DNA from: Corynebacterium pygosceleis
GTDB taxonomy: Bacteria > Actinomycetota > Actinomycetes > Mycobacteriales > Mycobacteriaceae
Length of the DNA stretch: 64,000 nucleotides
Assembly (NCBI RefSeq): GCF_016595275.2
Contig: NZ_JAENIQ020000004.1
Location: 62,001 to 126,000 of the forward strand
Direction of reading: 5' to 3'
Numbering within the stretch: the first letter of the stretch is position 1; each line of letters opens with the position of its first letter. Position numbers and translations under genes: made by a program. Below the pieces are notes generated by a model. The model was given only the letters and a program-made list of their open reading frames with translations, did not search any database and was not told where the DNA came from. Below are positions 16,829 through 26,125 of the stretch, piece after piece.

Positions 16829-17758
16829 ATGGACATGACCCAGTTCATCACCGACACCCGCTACCTGCTCGGCGTCGACTTCGTGCGCGCCTCCCTGATC
16901 GCCGCGGGACTTCTCGGGATCCTGTCGGGCGTCATGGCTCCGCTGATCGTGCTGCGCCGGATGTCCTTCGCGGTGCACGGGACGAGTGAGCTGGCCCTGA
17001 TGGGTGCCTCGGCGGCGCTCCTGCTGAGCGTGAACGTCGGGGTCGGCGCCGTCGTGGGGTCCATCGTGGCCGCGATCGTCCTCGCGCTGCTGGGTATGCG
17101 TCAGCAGGATACGGCGGTCGGTGTCGTCCTGAGCTTCGGCATGGGACTGTCGGTGCTGTTCATCCATCTGTACCCGGGGCGGTCATCCAATGCCTTCGCC
17201 CTGCTCACCGGCCAGATCGTCGGTGTCCAGTCCGGTTCCGTGTGGCTTCTCGCCGGGATCACGGCCCTGGTCGTGGGATGTGTGCTCGTGTTCTGGCGAC
17301 CGATCCTGTTCGCCTCCGCCGATCCGCAGATGGCGGCGGCCGCAGGCGTCAACGTCCATCTCGTCGCGGTCGGGTTCGCGGTCCTCGTCGGACTGTCGGC
17401 CGCAGAGGGTGTCCAGATCGTCGGTGCGCTGCTGGTGATCTCCCTGTTGATCACGCCGGGGGCGGCGGCCGCGCACGTGACCTCCAGCCCGGTGCGTGCG
17501 GTCGTGCTGTCGACGGTGTTCGCCGAGGTCGCCGCACTCGGTGGTTTCGTCATCTCCCTCGCCCCCGGACTACCGGTGAGCGTGTTCGTCACCACCATCT
17601 CGTTCGTCATCTACCTCGTCTGCCGGCTCATCGGGTACCTCCGGGGGAGGACCGCACAGCGGGACGAGGACGCCCACCGCCGCCGTACCCGGAACGGTCG
17701 ACCGACACCCGCCGATCACGCCGTCGATGTTCCCCCGCCGACGGAGCCGACGGCGTAG
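16829..17758 (+). CDS. Zinc/manganese ABC transporter permease (ZnuB-like)
   Basis: A 309-residue membrane permease of the cluster 9 metal family, with eight or nine hydrophobic segments from about residue 20 to 268 and a polar, Pro-rich C-terminal tail. Typical pieces are L-S-G-V-M-A-P-L-I-V-L-R-R-M-S-F and E-G-V-Q-I-V-G-A-L-L-V. The ATG at 16829 follows GAGGAACAACC closely. It closes the operon, and a long terminator follows. Confidence 0.9.
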   Translation: MDMTQFITDTRYLLGVDFVRASLIAAGLLGILSGVMAPLIVLRRMSFAVHGTSELALMGASAALLLSVNVGVGAVVGSIVAAIVLALLGMRQQDTAVGVVLSFGMGLSVLFIHLYPGRSSNAFALLTGQIVGVQSGSVWLLAGITALVVGCVLVFWRPILFASADPQMAAAAGVNVHLVAVGFAVLVGLSAAEGVQIVGALLVISLLITPGAAAAHVTSSPVRAVVLSTVFAEVAALGGFVISLAPGLPVSVFVTTISFVIYLVCRLIGYLRGRTAQRDEDAHRRRTRNGRPTPADHAVDVPPPTEPTA

Positions 17759-17771
17759 CGGTGCAGGAACA

Positions 17772-17828
17772 CACGGACGAGGGGAGCGGCCCACCGTTCG
17801 ACCGGTGAAGCCGCTCCCCTCGTCCGTG
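17772..17828. terminator. Bidirectional terminator, metal importer / rlmB
   Basis: A perfect 19-bp stem (17772-17790 with 17810-17828) lies between the convergent permease and rlmB genes. The 19-base loop contains a small ACCG/CGGT pairing. No long T-run follows. Confidence 0.75.
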
Positions 17829-17842
17829 CGCCGTCGGGCGGA

Positions 17843-18790
17843 TCAGCTCAGCTGCGCACGGCGCTGACGGGCGAACTCGCTGAGCACGACGCCCGCGGCG
17901 ACGGACGCGTTGAGTGATTCCACCCAGTCCGCCATCGGGACGGACAGGGTGACGTCGCAGGTCTCGCCGACGAGTCGGGAGATGCCCTTGCCCTCACTGC
18001 CGACGACGAGGACCGTGGGGCCGGTGCCGTCGTAGGTGTCGAGGGTGTGACCGCCGCCCGCGTCGAGACCGACGACCTCGTAACCGGCCTTCTGGAACTG
18101 CTTGAGTGTCCGGGTCAGGTTGGTGGCCTTCGCGACCGGGAGCCGGGCCGCGGTACCCGCGGAGGTACGCCAGGCGACGGCCGTGACCGATGCGGAGCGA
18201 CGCTCGGGGATGACGACGCCGTGGCCACCGAACGCGGCGACGGAGCGGATGACCGCACCGAGGTTGCGGGGATCGGTGACGTTGTCGAGACAGACGATCA
18301 GACCGGACTCGCCGCGCTCGTTGACCTGGTCGATGAGGTCCTCGACCGCCGAATAGCGGAACGGCGGCATCTGCAGGCCGATGCCCTGGTGCATGCCGTT
18401 TCCGGTCATCCGGTCCAGATCGGTGCGCGGTACCTCGATGATGGAGATTCCACGGTGACCGGCGAGCTGCACGGCCTCCGTCAGGCGCTCGTCGCTCTCG
18501 GTACCGAGGGCGACGTAGAGGGCGTTGGCCGGGGCCTTGGCACGCAGGCACTCGACGACGGGGTTACGCCCCACGACGAGTTCGGTGGTCTCCTCCTTGA
18601 CGTGACGGCCGCGCGCGCGACGCTCCGCCTCCTTCTTCCGCTTGTGCGCGGCGTGGTAGGTGCGGTCCTCTGCCTTCGGGGTGGGACCTTTTCCGCGCAG
18701 ACCGCGACGGCGCTGGCCACCGGATCCTACCTGGGCGGTTTTCTTGTCGGTTTTGCGCACCGCTCCGGTGCGTTTGGAATTTCCAGCCAT
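17843..18790 (-). CDS. rlmB: 23S rRNA (guanosine 2'-O-) methyltransferase, RlmB/SpoU family
   Basis: A 315-residue SpoU-class (SPOUT, trefoil knot) RNA methyltransferase. The first 65 residues are a basic, low-complexity extension typical of actinobacterial members. SpoU motifs are [24 protein letters not shown] and [15 protein letters not shown]. It is co-oriented with cysS, which ends 15 bases upstream of its start. The cysS-rlmB pair is the same as Rv3580c-Rv3579c in M. tuberculosis (recalled). Confidence 0.92.
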   Translation of the reverse strand: MAGNSKRTGAVRKTDKKTAQVGSGGQRRRGLRGKGPTPKAEDRTYHAAHKRKKEAERRARGRHVKEETTELVVGRNPVVECLRAKAPANALYVALGTESDERLTEAVQLAGHRGISIIEVPRTDLDRMTGNGMHQGIGLQMPPFRYSAVEDLIDQVNERGESGLIVCLDNVTDPRNLGAVIRSVAAFGGHGVVIPERRSASVTAVAWRTSAGTAARLPVAKATNLTRTLKQFQKAGYEVVGLDAGGGHTLDTYDGTGPTVLVVGSEGKGISRLVGETCDVTLSVPMADWVESLNASVAAGVVLSEFARQRRAQLS

Positions 18791-18805
18791 GGTGCTTCAG
18801 GGGCC

Positions 18806-20209
18806 TTACTTGTCGTCGGTGGTGGTGCGCAACGACCACTGTGGGCCGTCGGCGGTGTCGGTGATCTCGATGCCCGCCGCCGCCAGGCGGTCGCGCACCT
18901 CATCTGCTGTAGCCCAGTCCTTCGCCGCGCGGGCGGCGGTACGACGGTCCAGTTCAGCCCGGATCAGGGTGTCCAGGGCCGCGCCCGCCGTGTCGTCGGT
19001 GCCACCGGAGCTGTTCCGGGAGGCGGTCCAGGTGTCGGACTGGGGGTCGACACCGAGGACGGCCATCATCGCACGGATCTGACCCGCGAGGCGAACCGCT
19101 TCATCCCGGTCCCCCGCGGCGAGGGCGGTGTTTCCGGCGCGGACCGCGTTGTGGACCTCGGCCAGCGCCGCCGGAACCCCGAGATCGTCGTCCATCGCGG
19201 CGGCGAAGCGATCGGTCCACGTGGTGCGTTCCACGGGGCCGACGCGGTCCAGGAACGCCTCGATGCGGCGGTACCCGGTGGCGGCGTCGGCGAGGGTCTG
19301 CTCGGAGTACTCGAGCATGGACCGGTAGTGGGCGCTGCCGAGGTAGTAACGGAGCTCGACCGGCCGTACGAGGGTGAGGACGTGCGGAACGGAGAGCACG
19401 TTGCCGAGGGACTTGCTCATCTTCTCCCCCGCCATGGTCACCCAGCCGTTGTGCATCCAGTATCGGGCGAATCCGTCCCCGGCGGCGGTGGCCTGCGCGG
19501 CCTCGTTCTCGTGGTGCGGGAACTTCAGGTCCAGCCCGCCTCCGTGGATGTCGAACTCCCCGCCGAGGTACTTGGTGGCCATCGCCGAGCACTCGAGGTG
19601 CCAGCCGGGACGGCCGTCACCCCACGGGGTCGGCCAGGACGGCTCGCCGGGTTTCGCGGCCTTCCACATGGTGAAGTCGCGCGGGTCCCGTTTGCCGGTG
19701 CCCGCCGATTCACCCTGGTCGAGTTCGTCGAGGCGCTGCCCGGAGATCCTTCCGTAGCCCTCGATGGTGGTCGGTGAGCAGTAGACGTTGCCGTCCGCGG
19801 CGTAACCGTGACCGGCGTCGATGATCCGCTGCATGTACCCGATCATCTCGGTGATGTGGCCGGTGGCCCGGGGCTCGAGGGACGGGGGCCGCACTCCGAG
19901 CTGGTCGTAGGCCCAGGTGAAGGCGCGCTCGTGGGTGGCGGCCCACTCCCACCAGGGGCGCCCCGCCTCGGCGGCCTTGGTGATGATCTTGTCGTCGATG
20001 TCGGTGACGTTGCGCAGGAACGCCACGTCGAGTCCCTTCGCCTCGAGCCAGTTGCGGAGGATGTCGAACGCGACCCCGCTGCGGACGTGGCCGATGTGCG
20101 GAACCGACTGGACCGTCGCACCACACAGGTACACCGAGGCGTGCCCGGGGCGCAGGGGCACGAAGTCGCGGAGGGTACGGGTCGCTGAGTCATAGATTCG
20201 CAGAGTCAC
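18806..20209 (-). CDS. cysS: Cysteinyl-tRNA synthetase
   Basis: A 467-residue class I synthetase that charges tRNA-Cys. The zinc ligand C29 (Y-L-C-G-A-T), the HIGH signature P-H-I-G-H (37-41) and K-M-S-K-S near residue 263 are all present, together with [10 protein letters not shown] favour the GTG at 20209, which gives an N-terminus (V-T-L-R-I-Y-D) aligned with the family; an ATG three codons earlier at 20218 is possible. The protein carries the tRNA-binding C-terminal region and is complete. Confidence 0.95.
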   Translation of the reverse strand: MTLRIYDSATRTLRDFVPLRPGHASVYLCGATVQSVPHIGHVRSGVAFDILRNWLEAKGLDVAFLRNVTDIDDKIITKAAEAGRPWWEWAATHERAFTWAYDQLGVRPPSLEPRATGHITEMIGYMQRIIDAGHGYAADGNVYCSPTTIEGYGRISGQRLDELDQGESAGTGKRDPRDFTMWKAAKPGEPSWPTPWGDGRPGWHLECSAMATKYLGGEFDIHGGGLDLKFPHHENEAAQATAAGDGFARYWMHNGWVTMAGEKMSKSLGNVLSVPHVLTLVRPVELRYYLGSAHYRSMLEYSEQTLADAATGYRRIEAFLDRVGPVERTTWTDRFAAAMDDDLGVPAALAEVHNAVRAGNTALAAGDRDEAVRLAGQIRAMMAVLGVDPQSDTWTASRNSSGGTDDTAGAALDTLIRAELDRRTAARAAKDWATADEVRDRLAAAGIEITDTADGPQWSLRTTTDDK

Positions 20210-20260
20210 GACACCCATCCTATCCGCCGTACCCCCGGTTCCGGGCGGCGGGAGGACCGG

Positions 20261-20749
20261 TCAGACCGCGGGGTACACCAGCGCGGTGGCGACGGCGGCA
20301 CGCCCCTCGCCGCGTCCGGTGAAGCCCATGTGGTCGGTCGTGGTCGCGGAGATGTTGACCGGGGCCCCGAGAATCCCGGCGACGGTGTCCTGCGCCTCGA
20401 CCCGGCGCGGCCCCATCTTCGGGGTGTTGCCGATCAGCTGCACGGCGGCGTTTCCGATCGCCCAGCCGTTGGCATCGAGGAGTTCACGTGCCTCACGGAG
20501 CAGACGCGCACCGGAGACCCCGTCGTATTCGGCGCGCCCCACACCGACGAAGGAACCGAGGTCACCGAGTGACGCCGCGGACAGCAGCGCGTCGACGAGC
20601 GCGTGGGCGACGACGTCACCGTCGGAGTGCCCCTCGCAACCGTCCGCCCCCTCGAAGTGCAGGCAGGCGATCCAGCACTCTTTACCTGCCTCGATCTGGT
20701 GGGCGTCGGTGCCGATGCCGACGCGCGGGATGACGGGTCTCTCAGTCAC
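20261..20749 (-). CDS. ispF: 2-C-methyl-D-erythritol 2,4-cyclodiphosphate synthase
   Basis: A 162-residue enzyme of the MEP isoprenoid pathway that forms the cyclodiphosphate. Zinc ligands are Asp15 and His17 (G-T-D-A-H) and His49 (G-D-V-V-A-H). The C-terminal G-F-T-G-R-G-E-G motif is present. Its GTG start lies eight bases inside the end of ispD, so the two are translationally coupled. Confidence 0.95.
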   Translation of the reverse strand: MTERPVIPRVGIGTDAHQIEAGKECWIACLHFEGADGCEGHSDGDVVAHALVDALLSAASLGDLGSFVGVGRAEYDGVSGARLLREARELLDANGWAIGNAAVQLIGNTPKMGPRRVEAQDTVAGILGAPVNISATTTDHMGFTGRGEGRAAVATALVYPAV

Positions 20750-21497
20750 CGGGTACCTCGAAGATGGTGGGTTCGGCCTCGTCGGTGATGTGCCGGGCGA
20801 GGATCATGTCCATGGGGGTGGTCACCTTCAGCGCCATCGGGTCCCCTTTCACGCAGGTGACGGTGTGCCCGGCCCATTCCATGAGCGAGGCGTCGTCGGT
20901 GGCGGTGAAACCGGGGTCCCCGGCACTGAAGTAGGCGATGTTCGCGGCGCGCAGTGCCGCGAGATCGAAGGCCTGCGGGGTCTGGACGGCGCGGAGGTCG
21001 GAGCGGGGTGGGGTGTCGACGACACGGTCTCCGTCGACGACCTTGATGGTGTCGGTCACCGGCAGCACGGGGATCACCGCGTCCTCGCCGGACCTGACAC
21101 GGCGGACGACCCGGGCGATGAGCCCGGGCGGGGTGAGCGCGCGGGCGGCATCGTGGATGACGACGACCCCGTCGTCCGCGTCGATGGACCGCAGCCCGGC
21201 CCAGACGGAGTCGGCGCGCTCCCCGCCACCGTGGACCAGCCGGACGGGCAGCATCGGGTCGTCGAGGAGTCCGGCGCGGTCGAGGATGGTTCGGGCGTAG
21301 TCCGCCATGTCCGGGCTGACGAGGACGATCACTTCATCGATGACACCGGAGGTGGCCATCGCCCGGACGCTGCGCTCGACGAGGGTCATGCCGCGCAGCG
21401 GCACGAACGCCTTCGGTACCGGGGCCCCCAGCCTGGTACCCCGGCCGGCTGCGGCGAGGAGCGCCGTCACCCGCCGGTCATCGGAGGACACTGACAC
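20742..21497 (-). CDS. ispD: 2-C-methyl-D-erythritol 4-phosphate cytidylyltransferase
   Basis: A 251-residue CTP-dependent cytidylyltransferase, the third step of the MEP pathway. The nucleotide-binding stretch [10 protein letters not shown] (14-23) with the following P-K-A-F-V-P-L is clear, and V-V-I-H-D-A-A-R and T-D-D-A-S-L-M are the other family signatures. The GTG start is five bases after the carD stop. carD-ispD-ispF is an operon order shared with mycobacteria. Confidence 0.95.
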   Translation of the reverse strand: MSVSSDDRRVTALLAAAGRGTRLGAPVPKAFVPLRGMTLVERSVRAMATSGVIDEVIVLVSPDMADYARTILDRAGLLDDPMLPVRLVHGGGERADSVWAGLRSIDADDGVVVIHDAARALTPPGLIARVVRRVRSGEDAVIPVLPVTDTIKVVDGDRVVDTPPRSDLRAVQTPQAFDLAALRAANIAYFSAGDPGFTATDDASLMEWAGHTVTCVKGDPMALKVTTPMDMILARHITDEAEPTIFEVPGD

Positions 21498-21502
21498 TGG
21501 GG

Positions 21503-22099
21503 TCAGTCGTCGGAGTCGAGATCGATGTCGTCGAGGTTGACGTCCGGGACGTCTCCGCCGCCCTTCTTCGTGGCGGTGGCGTCATCATCGCCGGGGCCCG
21601 CCGCCCGGTGGCGTTCGATGGTCGCGTCCATCTGCGCCTGAAGATCATCGGCCTTGGCCTCATCGACGCCGTCCGCGAGCGCGAGCTCACCGACGAGCAC
21701 CTGACGGGCCTTGGCGAGCATCCGCTTCTCCCCCGCCGACAGACCACGGTCCTGGTCACGGCGCCACAGGTCACGGACGACCTCGGCGACCTTGTTCACG
21801 TCACCGGAGGCCAGACGCTCCTGGTTCGCCTTGTACCGGCGGGACCAGTTGCCCGCCTCCTCGACATCGGTTTCACGCAGCACGCCGAAGACCTTCTGGA
21901 GGCCTTCCTCGCCGACGACGTCACGGACACCGACGAGTTCGGCGTTCTTCGTGGGGACCTTGACGGTCAGGTCCGACTGGTGGATCTGCAGGACCAGATA
22001 GTCGAGCACCTCGCCACCGATCTCCCGGCTCTCGATCGCCTCGATCACGGCCGCGCCGTGATGCGGATAGACGACGGTGTCCCCGACCTTGAAATCCAT
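21503..22099 (-). CDS. carD: CarD family RNA polymerase-binding regulator
   Basis: A 198-residue global transcription regulator that binds the RNA polymerase beta subunit and stabilises open complexes. The N-terminal Tudor-like domain reads [17 protein letters not shown]. The C-terminal DNA-binding part includes [11 protein letters not shown] and V-R-D-L-W-R-R-D. An acidic tail of about 35 residues extends beyond the mycobacterial length. The ATG at 22099 matches the family N-terminus; a GTG at 22105 has slightly better ribosome-binding-site spacing. Confidence 0.93.
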   Translation of the reverse strand: MDFKVGDTVVYPHHGAAVIEAIESREIGGEVLDYLVLQIHQSDLTVKVPTKNAELVGVRDVVGEEGLQKVFGVLRETDVEEAGNWSRRYKANQERLASGDVNKVAEVVRDLWRRDQDRGLSAGEKRMLAKARQVLVGELALADGVDEAKADDLQAQMDATIERHRAAGPGDDDATATKKGGGDVPDVNLDDIDLDSDD

Positions 22100-22408
22100 G
22101 CCCACTTGGTGCACCTTCCTGCGCCCACCGGCGCCACGGTGAATCTTCACTGTTGCGGGGCTGATTCTATCACGCCCGCAACCAGCCGTTTTGCCCCACG
22201 GTCCGGAGCGGTGACGTGCACGGACCCGCCGGGGAGATCCACACGTGGCCCGCGCGGAGGCCGCGGGGATGACAGTTGACGCAATCAAATGATTGCCCCC
22301 GCCCTCCCCCTCCACCGATCGTCGGAACTGTGTGGAGAGTCTGAACAGGAGCTAGAGTAAGGGCAACAACTGCCTTACCCGAAAGCCTTCCGATGGAGGA
22401 CACTGAAA
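22100..22408. promoter_or_regulatory. Divergent promoter region carD / lpqE-like gene
   Basis: No gene. On the minus strand an extended -10 (TGATAGAAT, hexamer at 22164-22169) serves carD. On the plus strand TAGAGT (22353-22358) is a -10 candidate for the lipoprotein gene. Between them lies a perfect 7+2+7 palindrome, GCAATCA-AA-TGATTGC, at 22281-22296; a regulator of either gene could bind it. Confidence 0.5.
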
Positions 22409-22987
22409 GTGATGACCACCAAGACCGTGAAAGGCGCGGCAGCGGCCCTCGTCTCCGTTGCGGCAGCCCTGACCTTGAGCGCGTGCAGCTCCGGACAGAT
22501 CTCCCAGACAGCGAGCCAGGTCGCCGCGGTCGACGGTGCCCGCGCCGAGACCCCGGACGGCAAGGTGGCCGTCCGGGACGTCACGGTGGAGGTCAACGGC
22601 ACATCAACCGCCTCACTCCGCTTCACCCTGGTGAACCAGGACACCGACATGACCGTCCACGCACTGAAGAGCGCGACCGTCGACGGCGAGAAGGTGACGC
22701 TGCGGGGCGAGACGGAGCTCGGCCGCGACTGCTCCATCGTCGCGGGTTCCAGGGAGCACCTGGACTCACTCCCGGAGGTCGGTGACGGTATCTGCATCAG
22801 CCATCTGGTCACCGGCGTCCGGGACAAGGGCTTCCCCCCGGGCGGCAACGCCGACATCGTGTTCACCTTCGACAACGGTGAAACCATCGACGTGAGCGCG
22901 ACGATCGCCGCCCCCACCCTCGCCCCCGCCGACATCGACCGCACCGAGCAGGGCGGCGACGGACACGGTGAGAGCTCCGGACACTGA
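22409..22987 (+). CDS. LpqE-like lipoprotein
   Basis: A 192-residue secreted lipoprotein. The signal has lipobox L-S-A-C with Cys26. The mature part is a beta-rich domain (V-A-V-R-D-V-T-V-E-V-N-G, then A-S-L-R-F-T-L-V-N-Q-D) that could belong to the copper-chaperone-like PCuAC/LpqE group, but the usual Met/His copper ligands are not obvious. It is divergent from carD and upstream of radA, the position of lpqE (Rv3584) in M. tuberculosis. GGAGGA precedes the alternative starts GTG 22409 and ATG 22412. The C-terminus ends in a His/Gly/Ser stretch. Confidence 0.8.
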   Translation: MMTTKTVKGAAAALVSVAAALTLSACSSGQISQTASQVAAVDGARAETPDGKVAVRDVTVEVNGTSTASLRFTLVNQDTDMTVHALKSATVDGEKVTLRGETELGRDCSIVAGSREHLDSLPEVGDGICISHLVTGVRDKGFPPGGNADIVFTFDNGETIDVSATIAAPTLAPADIDRTEQGGDGHGESSGH

Positions 22988-23004
22988 CGGAAAGCCCCAC
23001 CCCG

Positions 23005-23041
23005 AACCGGCCCCTCCCCCGTGGGAGAGGGCCGGTTTTTC
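23005..23041 (+). terminator. Rho-independent terminator after the LpqE-like gene
   Basis: A 14-15 bp stem (23005-23018 with 23023-23037, one bulge) with a CCGT loop is followed by a run of T residues ending at 23041, the most classical terminator in the window. Confidence 0.85.
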
Positions 23042-23141
23042 GTCTCTCCCCCCGGAGACCGGGCGCAGAGGTGCCGTCACACCACCCGACGGTGATGACC
23101 GTATCCGAACACCTTTTCGCATCCGCGTCGTGTCCGCGCGT

Positions 23142-23147
23142 TAGGGT
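23142..23147 (+). promoter_or_regulatory. -10 box for leaderless radA
   Basis: TAGGGT lies six bases upstream of the radA ATG, which predicts a leaderless transcript. Confidence 0.45.
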
Positions 23148-23153
23148 GTTCCC

Positions 23154-24557
23154 ATGGCGAAGAGACAGCGCAGCGTGCACACCTGTTCAGAGTGCGGCTA
23201 CAGCACACCGAAGTGGCTGGGACGCTGTCCCGACTGTGGTGGATGGGGCACACTCACGGAGTCCCGCGCCGCGACGGGCGGGGGTTCGGGTGCGGCGGCT
23301 GCCGCGGTCGGGGGGAGCCCTCCGGTCGGGCTGACCCCGACGTCCCCCGCCGTGCCGATCAGCCGGATCGATCCGGCGTCCGCGACGACGGTGTCCACGG
23401 GCATCGGTGAGCTCGACCGGGTTCTCGGCGACGGCATCGTCCCCGGTTCGGTGGTGCTCCTCGCCGGGGAACCGGGCGTGGGTAAGTCGACTCTCCTGCT
23501 CGAGGTCGCCGCCCGGTGGGCGGCGCAGCCCTCCACCACCCCGACCGGCACCCGCACGGCCCTCTACATCACGGCCGAGGAATCTGCGGGGCAGGTGCGG
23601 ATGCGCGCCCAGCGCACCGGGGGACTCCAACCCACGCTCTATCTCGCGGCGGAATCCGACCTCGATGTCGTGTTCGGACACGTCGAGCAGCTGAAACCGA
23701 GTCTTCTGATCGTGGATTCCGTGCAGACCATGCACATCAGCGGGGTCGAGGGGGTGTCCGGCGGTGTGGCGCAGTCCCGGGCGACCACCGCCGCGCTCAC
23801 CACGCTGGCGAAGACCTCTGGGATCCCGGTCCTGCTCGTCGGGCACGTGACCAAGGACGGGTCCGTCGCGGGCCCCCGGGTACTCGAGCACCTCGTTGAC
23901 GTGGTCCTCACCTTCGAGGGGGACCGTCACTCCTCACTGCGGATGTTGCGCGGAATCAAGAACCGGTTCGGCGCGACCGACGAGGTGGGGTGTTTCGAGC
24001 AGACCGGTGACGGGATCCGGGAGGTCGCGGACCCCTCCGGGTTGTTCCTCTCCCACCGGGACTCCACACCGGACGGCACTGCGGTGACCGTGGCGATGGA
24101 CGGGGTGCGCCCGATTCTCGCGGAGGTGCAGTCGCTCCTGGTCCCCACCCAGTCGAAGAATCCACGGCGGGCGGTCACGGGTCTCGACGCGACCCGGGTA
24201 CCGATGGTGCTGGCGGTGTTGTCCGCGCGGGCGGGCAGGCAGTCCTTCGACAGGGAGGTCTACATCGCGACGGTCGGAGGGGTGAAGGTCGGGGAGCCCG
24301 CGGCGGATCTCGCCGTCGCGTTGGCCACCGTCTCAGCGATGGACGGCCGTCCGATAGCGCCGAAGACGGTGGTCCTCGGGGAGGTGGGGTTGGCGGGCGA
24401 GATCAGGCGGGTGCCCGATCTCCGGCGGCGTCTGCAGGAGGCGGCACGCCTGGGCTACGTGTCCGCGATCGTGCCGGCCGGCGAGCCGTTGGAGGTGCCG
24501 GGGATGCGGATCAGACGCGTCTCGACCATCGGTGAGGCGATCGCGGCCCTCGGATGA
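23154..24557 (+). CDS. radA: DNA repair protein RadA (Sms)
   Basis: A 467-residue RecA-like ATPase helicase that promotes branch migration in recombinational repair. It starts with a four-cysteine zinc finger (C11, C14, C25, C28), then Walker A G-E-P-G-V-G-K-S-T near residue 105, the RadA-specific K-N-R-F-G motif near residue 268, and a C-terminal Lon-protease-like domain (G-G-V-K-V-G-E-P-A-A-D-L). In M. tuberculosis and, as recalled, C. glutamicum, disA follows radA. Here the next gene is convergent and starts its 3' end only ten bases away, so disA is absent from this place. Confidence 0.95.
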   Translation: MAKRQRSVHTCSECGYSTPKWLGRCPDCGGWGTLTESRAATGGGSGAAAAAVGGSPPVGLTPTSPAVPISRIDPASATTVSTGIGELDRVLGDGIVPGSVVLLAGEPGVGKSTLLLEVAARWAAQPSTTPTGTRTALYITAEESAGQVRMRAQRTGGLQPTLYLAAESDLDVVFGHVEQLKPSLLIVDSVQTMHISGVEGVSGGVAQSRATTAALTTLAKTSGIPVLLVGHVTKDGSVAGPRVLEHLVDVVLTFEGDRHSSLRMLRGIKNRFGATDEVGCFEQTGDGIREVADPSGLFLSHRDSTPDGTAVTVAMDGVRPILAEVQSLLVPTQSKNPRRAVTGLDATRVPMVLAVLSARAGRQSFDREVYIATVGGVKVGEPAADLAVALATVSAMDGRPIAPKTVVLGEVGLAGEIRRVPDLRRRLQEAARLGYVSAIVPAGEPLEVPGMRIRRVSTIGEAIAALG

Positions 24558-24567
24558 GGACGCCGGG

Positions 24568-25323
24568 TCACATCAGGTTGAACGGGTGCGCGTCCGAGTG
24601 GTTGCCACCGACGAGAGTGTGCAGGTAGTAGCCACCGGCGGGGACCTGTGTGCGGTCGCCGCAGCTGCCCGGAGCGGAGTTCGTCCGTGACCAGATCGCC
24701 TCGTAGTAGCGTTCCTCCCCGGCCGGGAACGTCCGCTCGGTGACATCGACGGCGGGGTTGCAGTCCACGTCGGACCAGACACGCCGGTTCGTCGCGAGGT
24801 CGTAGACCTCGAAACGGAGAACGTCCTCGCCGAGGTCGATCACGCAGTCCGCGGCGGTCGGGTTCTTCACCGTCATGTAGAAACTGGGCTGGACGTCAGG
24901 TCCGTAGGCGGCCTGGTCCGAGGTCGCGCTGACGATCAGGTCACCGAGTTCGCAGGTCTTCTTCGCCTCGGGGGCGGGCTGTTCCGTCGTCGACGACGCG
25001 GAGACTCCGGAGGTCCCGGTCTCGGCGTAGGGCTTCTCGCTCCCGGTCTCGTCGGTGGGACGCTCGCCCGTGACCCCGGTCCCCCGCCCATCGTCCGGCT
25101 CCGTGGTGGACGTCGTCGAGGTCCGTGACGTGGACGGGGTCGGTTCCACCCGGGTCGTGTCCGCGGTGCCCTCGGCCGCGGTCGGTTGCGGATCATCTCC
25201 ACCCCCGACGAGGGCGGAGAGCAGCCACACGACCAGAAGACAGACGAGGAGCAGCACGACGATCGCCGCCACCCGGCGACGGATGTAGATCTCTCTGGGG
25301 AGTCGACCGTTTCTGTTGTCCAC
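24568..25323 (-). CDS. Membrane-anchored protein of the Rv3587c type
   Basis: A 251-residue protein with a short basic N-terminus, one membrane helix (residues about 17-40), a Thr/Ser/Pro/Glu-rich linker (about 45-118) and a C-terminal extracytoplasmic domain with four cysteines and W-S-D-V-D-C-N-P. Position between radA and the carbonic anhydrase matches Rv3587c of M. tuberculosis, a conserved membrane protein of unknown function. The GTG at 25323 is supported by a -10 box TAGACT at 25331-25336, seven bases upstream, so it is likely leaderless. The open frame extends far upstream through the carbonic anhydrase gene, but that part is a shadow. Confidence 0.75.
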   Translation of the reverse strand: MDNRNGRLPREIYIRRRVAAIVVLLLVCLLVVWLLSALVGGGDDPQPTAAEGTADTTRVEPTPSTSRTSTTSTTEPDDGRGTGVTGERPTDETGSEKPYAETGTSGVSASSTTEQPAPEAKKTCELGDLIVSATSDQAAYGPDVQPSFYMTVKNPTAADCVIDLGEDVLRFEVYDLATNRRVWSDVDCNPAVDVTERTFPAGEERYYEAIWSRTNSAPGSCGDRTQVPAGGYYLHTLVGGNHSDAHPFNLM

Positions 25324-25391
25324 GGATCCGAGTCTAGGCGGATCCGTGGACGGACATGCGTCAACCCTGCGGCGTGTCCCCACTTGTTTTG

Positions 25392-26039
25392 TCAGTCGTC
25401 GTTGACCCCGATGGTGACGACGGGCTCCGCCATTCCGTCGGACAGGCGGTAGCGGACCCCGACGATGCCGCAGGTCCCCTTGGACACCCGGGCCTTGATC
25501 TCCGGCGAGCGGGACAGCACCTGGTCGACGGTCTCGGCGACATGGTGCGCCTCGAATTCCTCGATCGTACGACGGCCGGCGGCGCGGGCGTCGAGGATCG
25601 AGGGACTGACCTTCTCGATGAGCACACGCTGGAATCCACCGGGGATCTCGTGGCCGTCCAGTGCCCGCATCGTGGCCCCCACCGCGCCACAGGACTCGTG
25701 CCCGAGAACCACGACGAGCGGGACATGGAGGGACTCCACCGCATACTCCAGGGACCCGAGGACGGCGAGGTCGATGATCTCCCCCGCCGTGCGGATCACG
25801 AAGACGTCCCCCAGCCCCTGATCGAAGATGAGTTCCACGGGAACCCGGGAATCGGAGCAGGCGAGAACTACCGCCAGTGGTTCCTGCCCCTGGGTCAGCT
25901 GACTGCGGCGCAGCGCATCCTGGTTCGGGCGTTCCACCGAGAAGTTCATGAAACGACGGTTCCCCTCGATCAACGCGGCCCACACGGCCTTCGGATTTCG
26001 GGGGGTCCGGTTCGCATCCGGTGAAAGGGTGTTCGTCAT
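25392..26039 (-). CDS. Beta-class carbonic anhydrase
   Basis: A 215-residue beta-carbonic anhydrase that interconverts CO2 and bicarbonate. The zinc ligands are Cys61 (A-C-S-D-S-R), His114 and Cys117 (G-H-E-S-C-G-A-V), with the Asp63-Arg65 dyad. Length is normal. It is divergent from mutY and matches canB (Rv3588c) in the syntenic M. tuberculosis block. Confidence 0.93.
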   Translation of the reverse strand: MTNTLSPDANRTPRNPKAVWAALIEGNRRFMNFSVERPNQDALRRSQLTQGQEPLAVVLACSDSRVPVELIFDQGLGDVFVIRTAGEIIDLAVLGSLEYAVESLHVPLVVVLGHESCGAVGATMRALDGHEIPGGFQRVLIEKVSPSILDARAAGRRTIEEFEAHHVAETVDQVLSRSPEIKARVSKGTCGIVGVRYRLSDGMAEPVVTIGVNDD

Positions 26040-26125
26040 GACTCAATTGTGCACCGTCGACGGCCCCGGTGAGACATCACGGACGATGTGTGACCGACGT
26101 CGGAACCCGATAGACTCCTGCCCTT

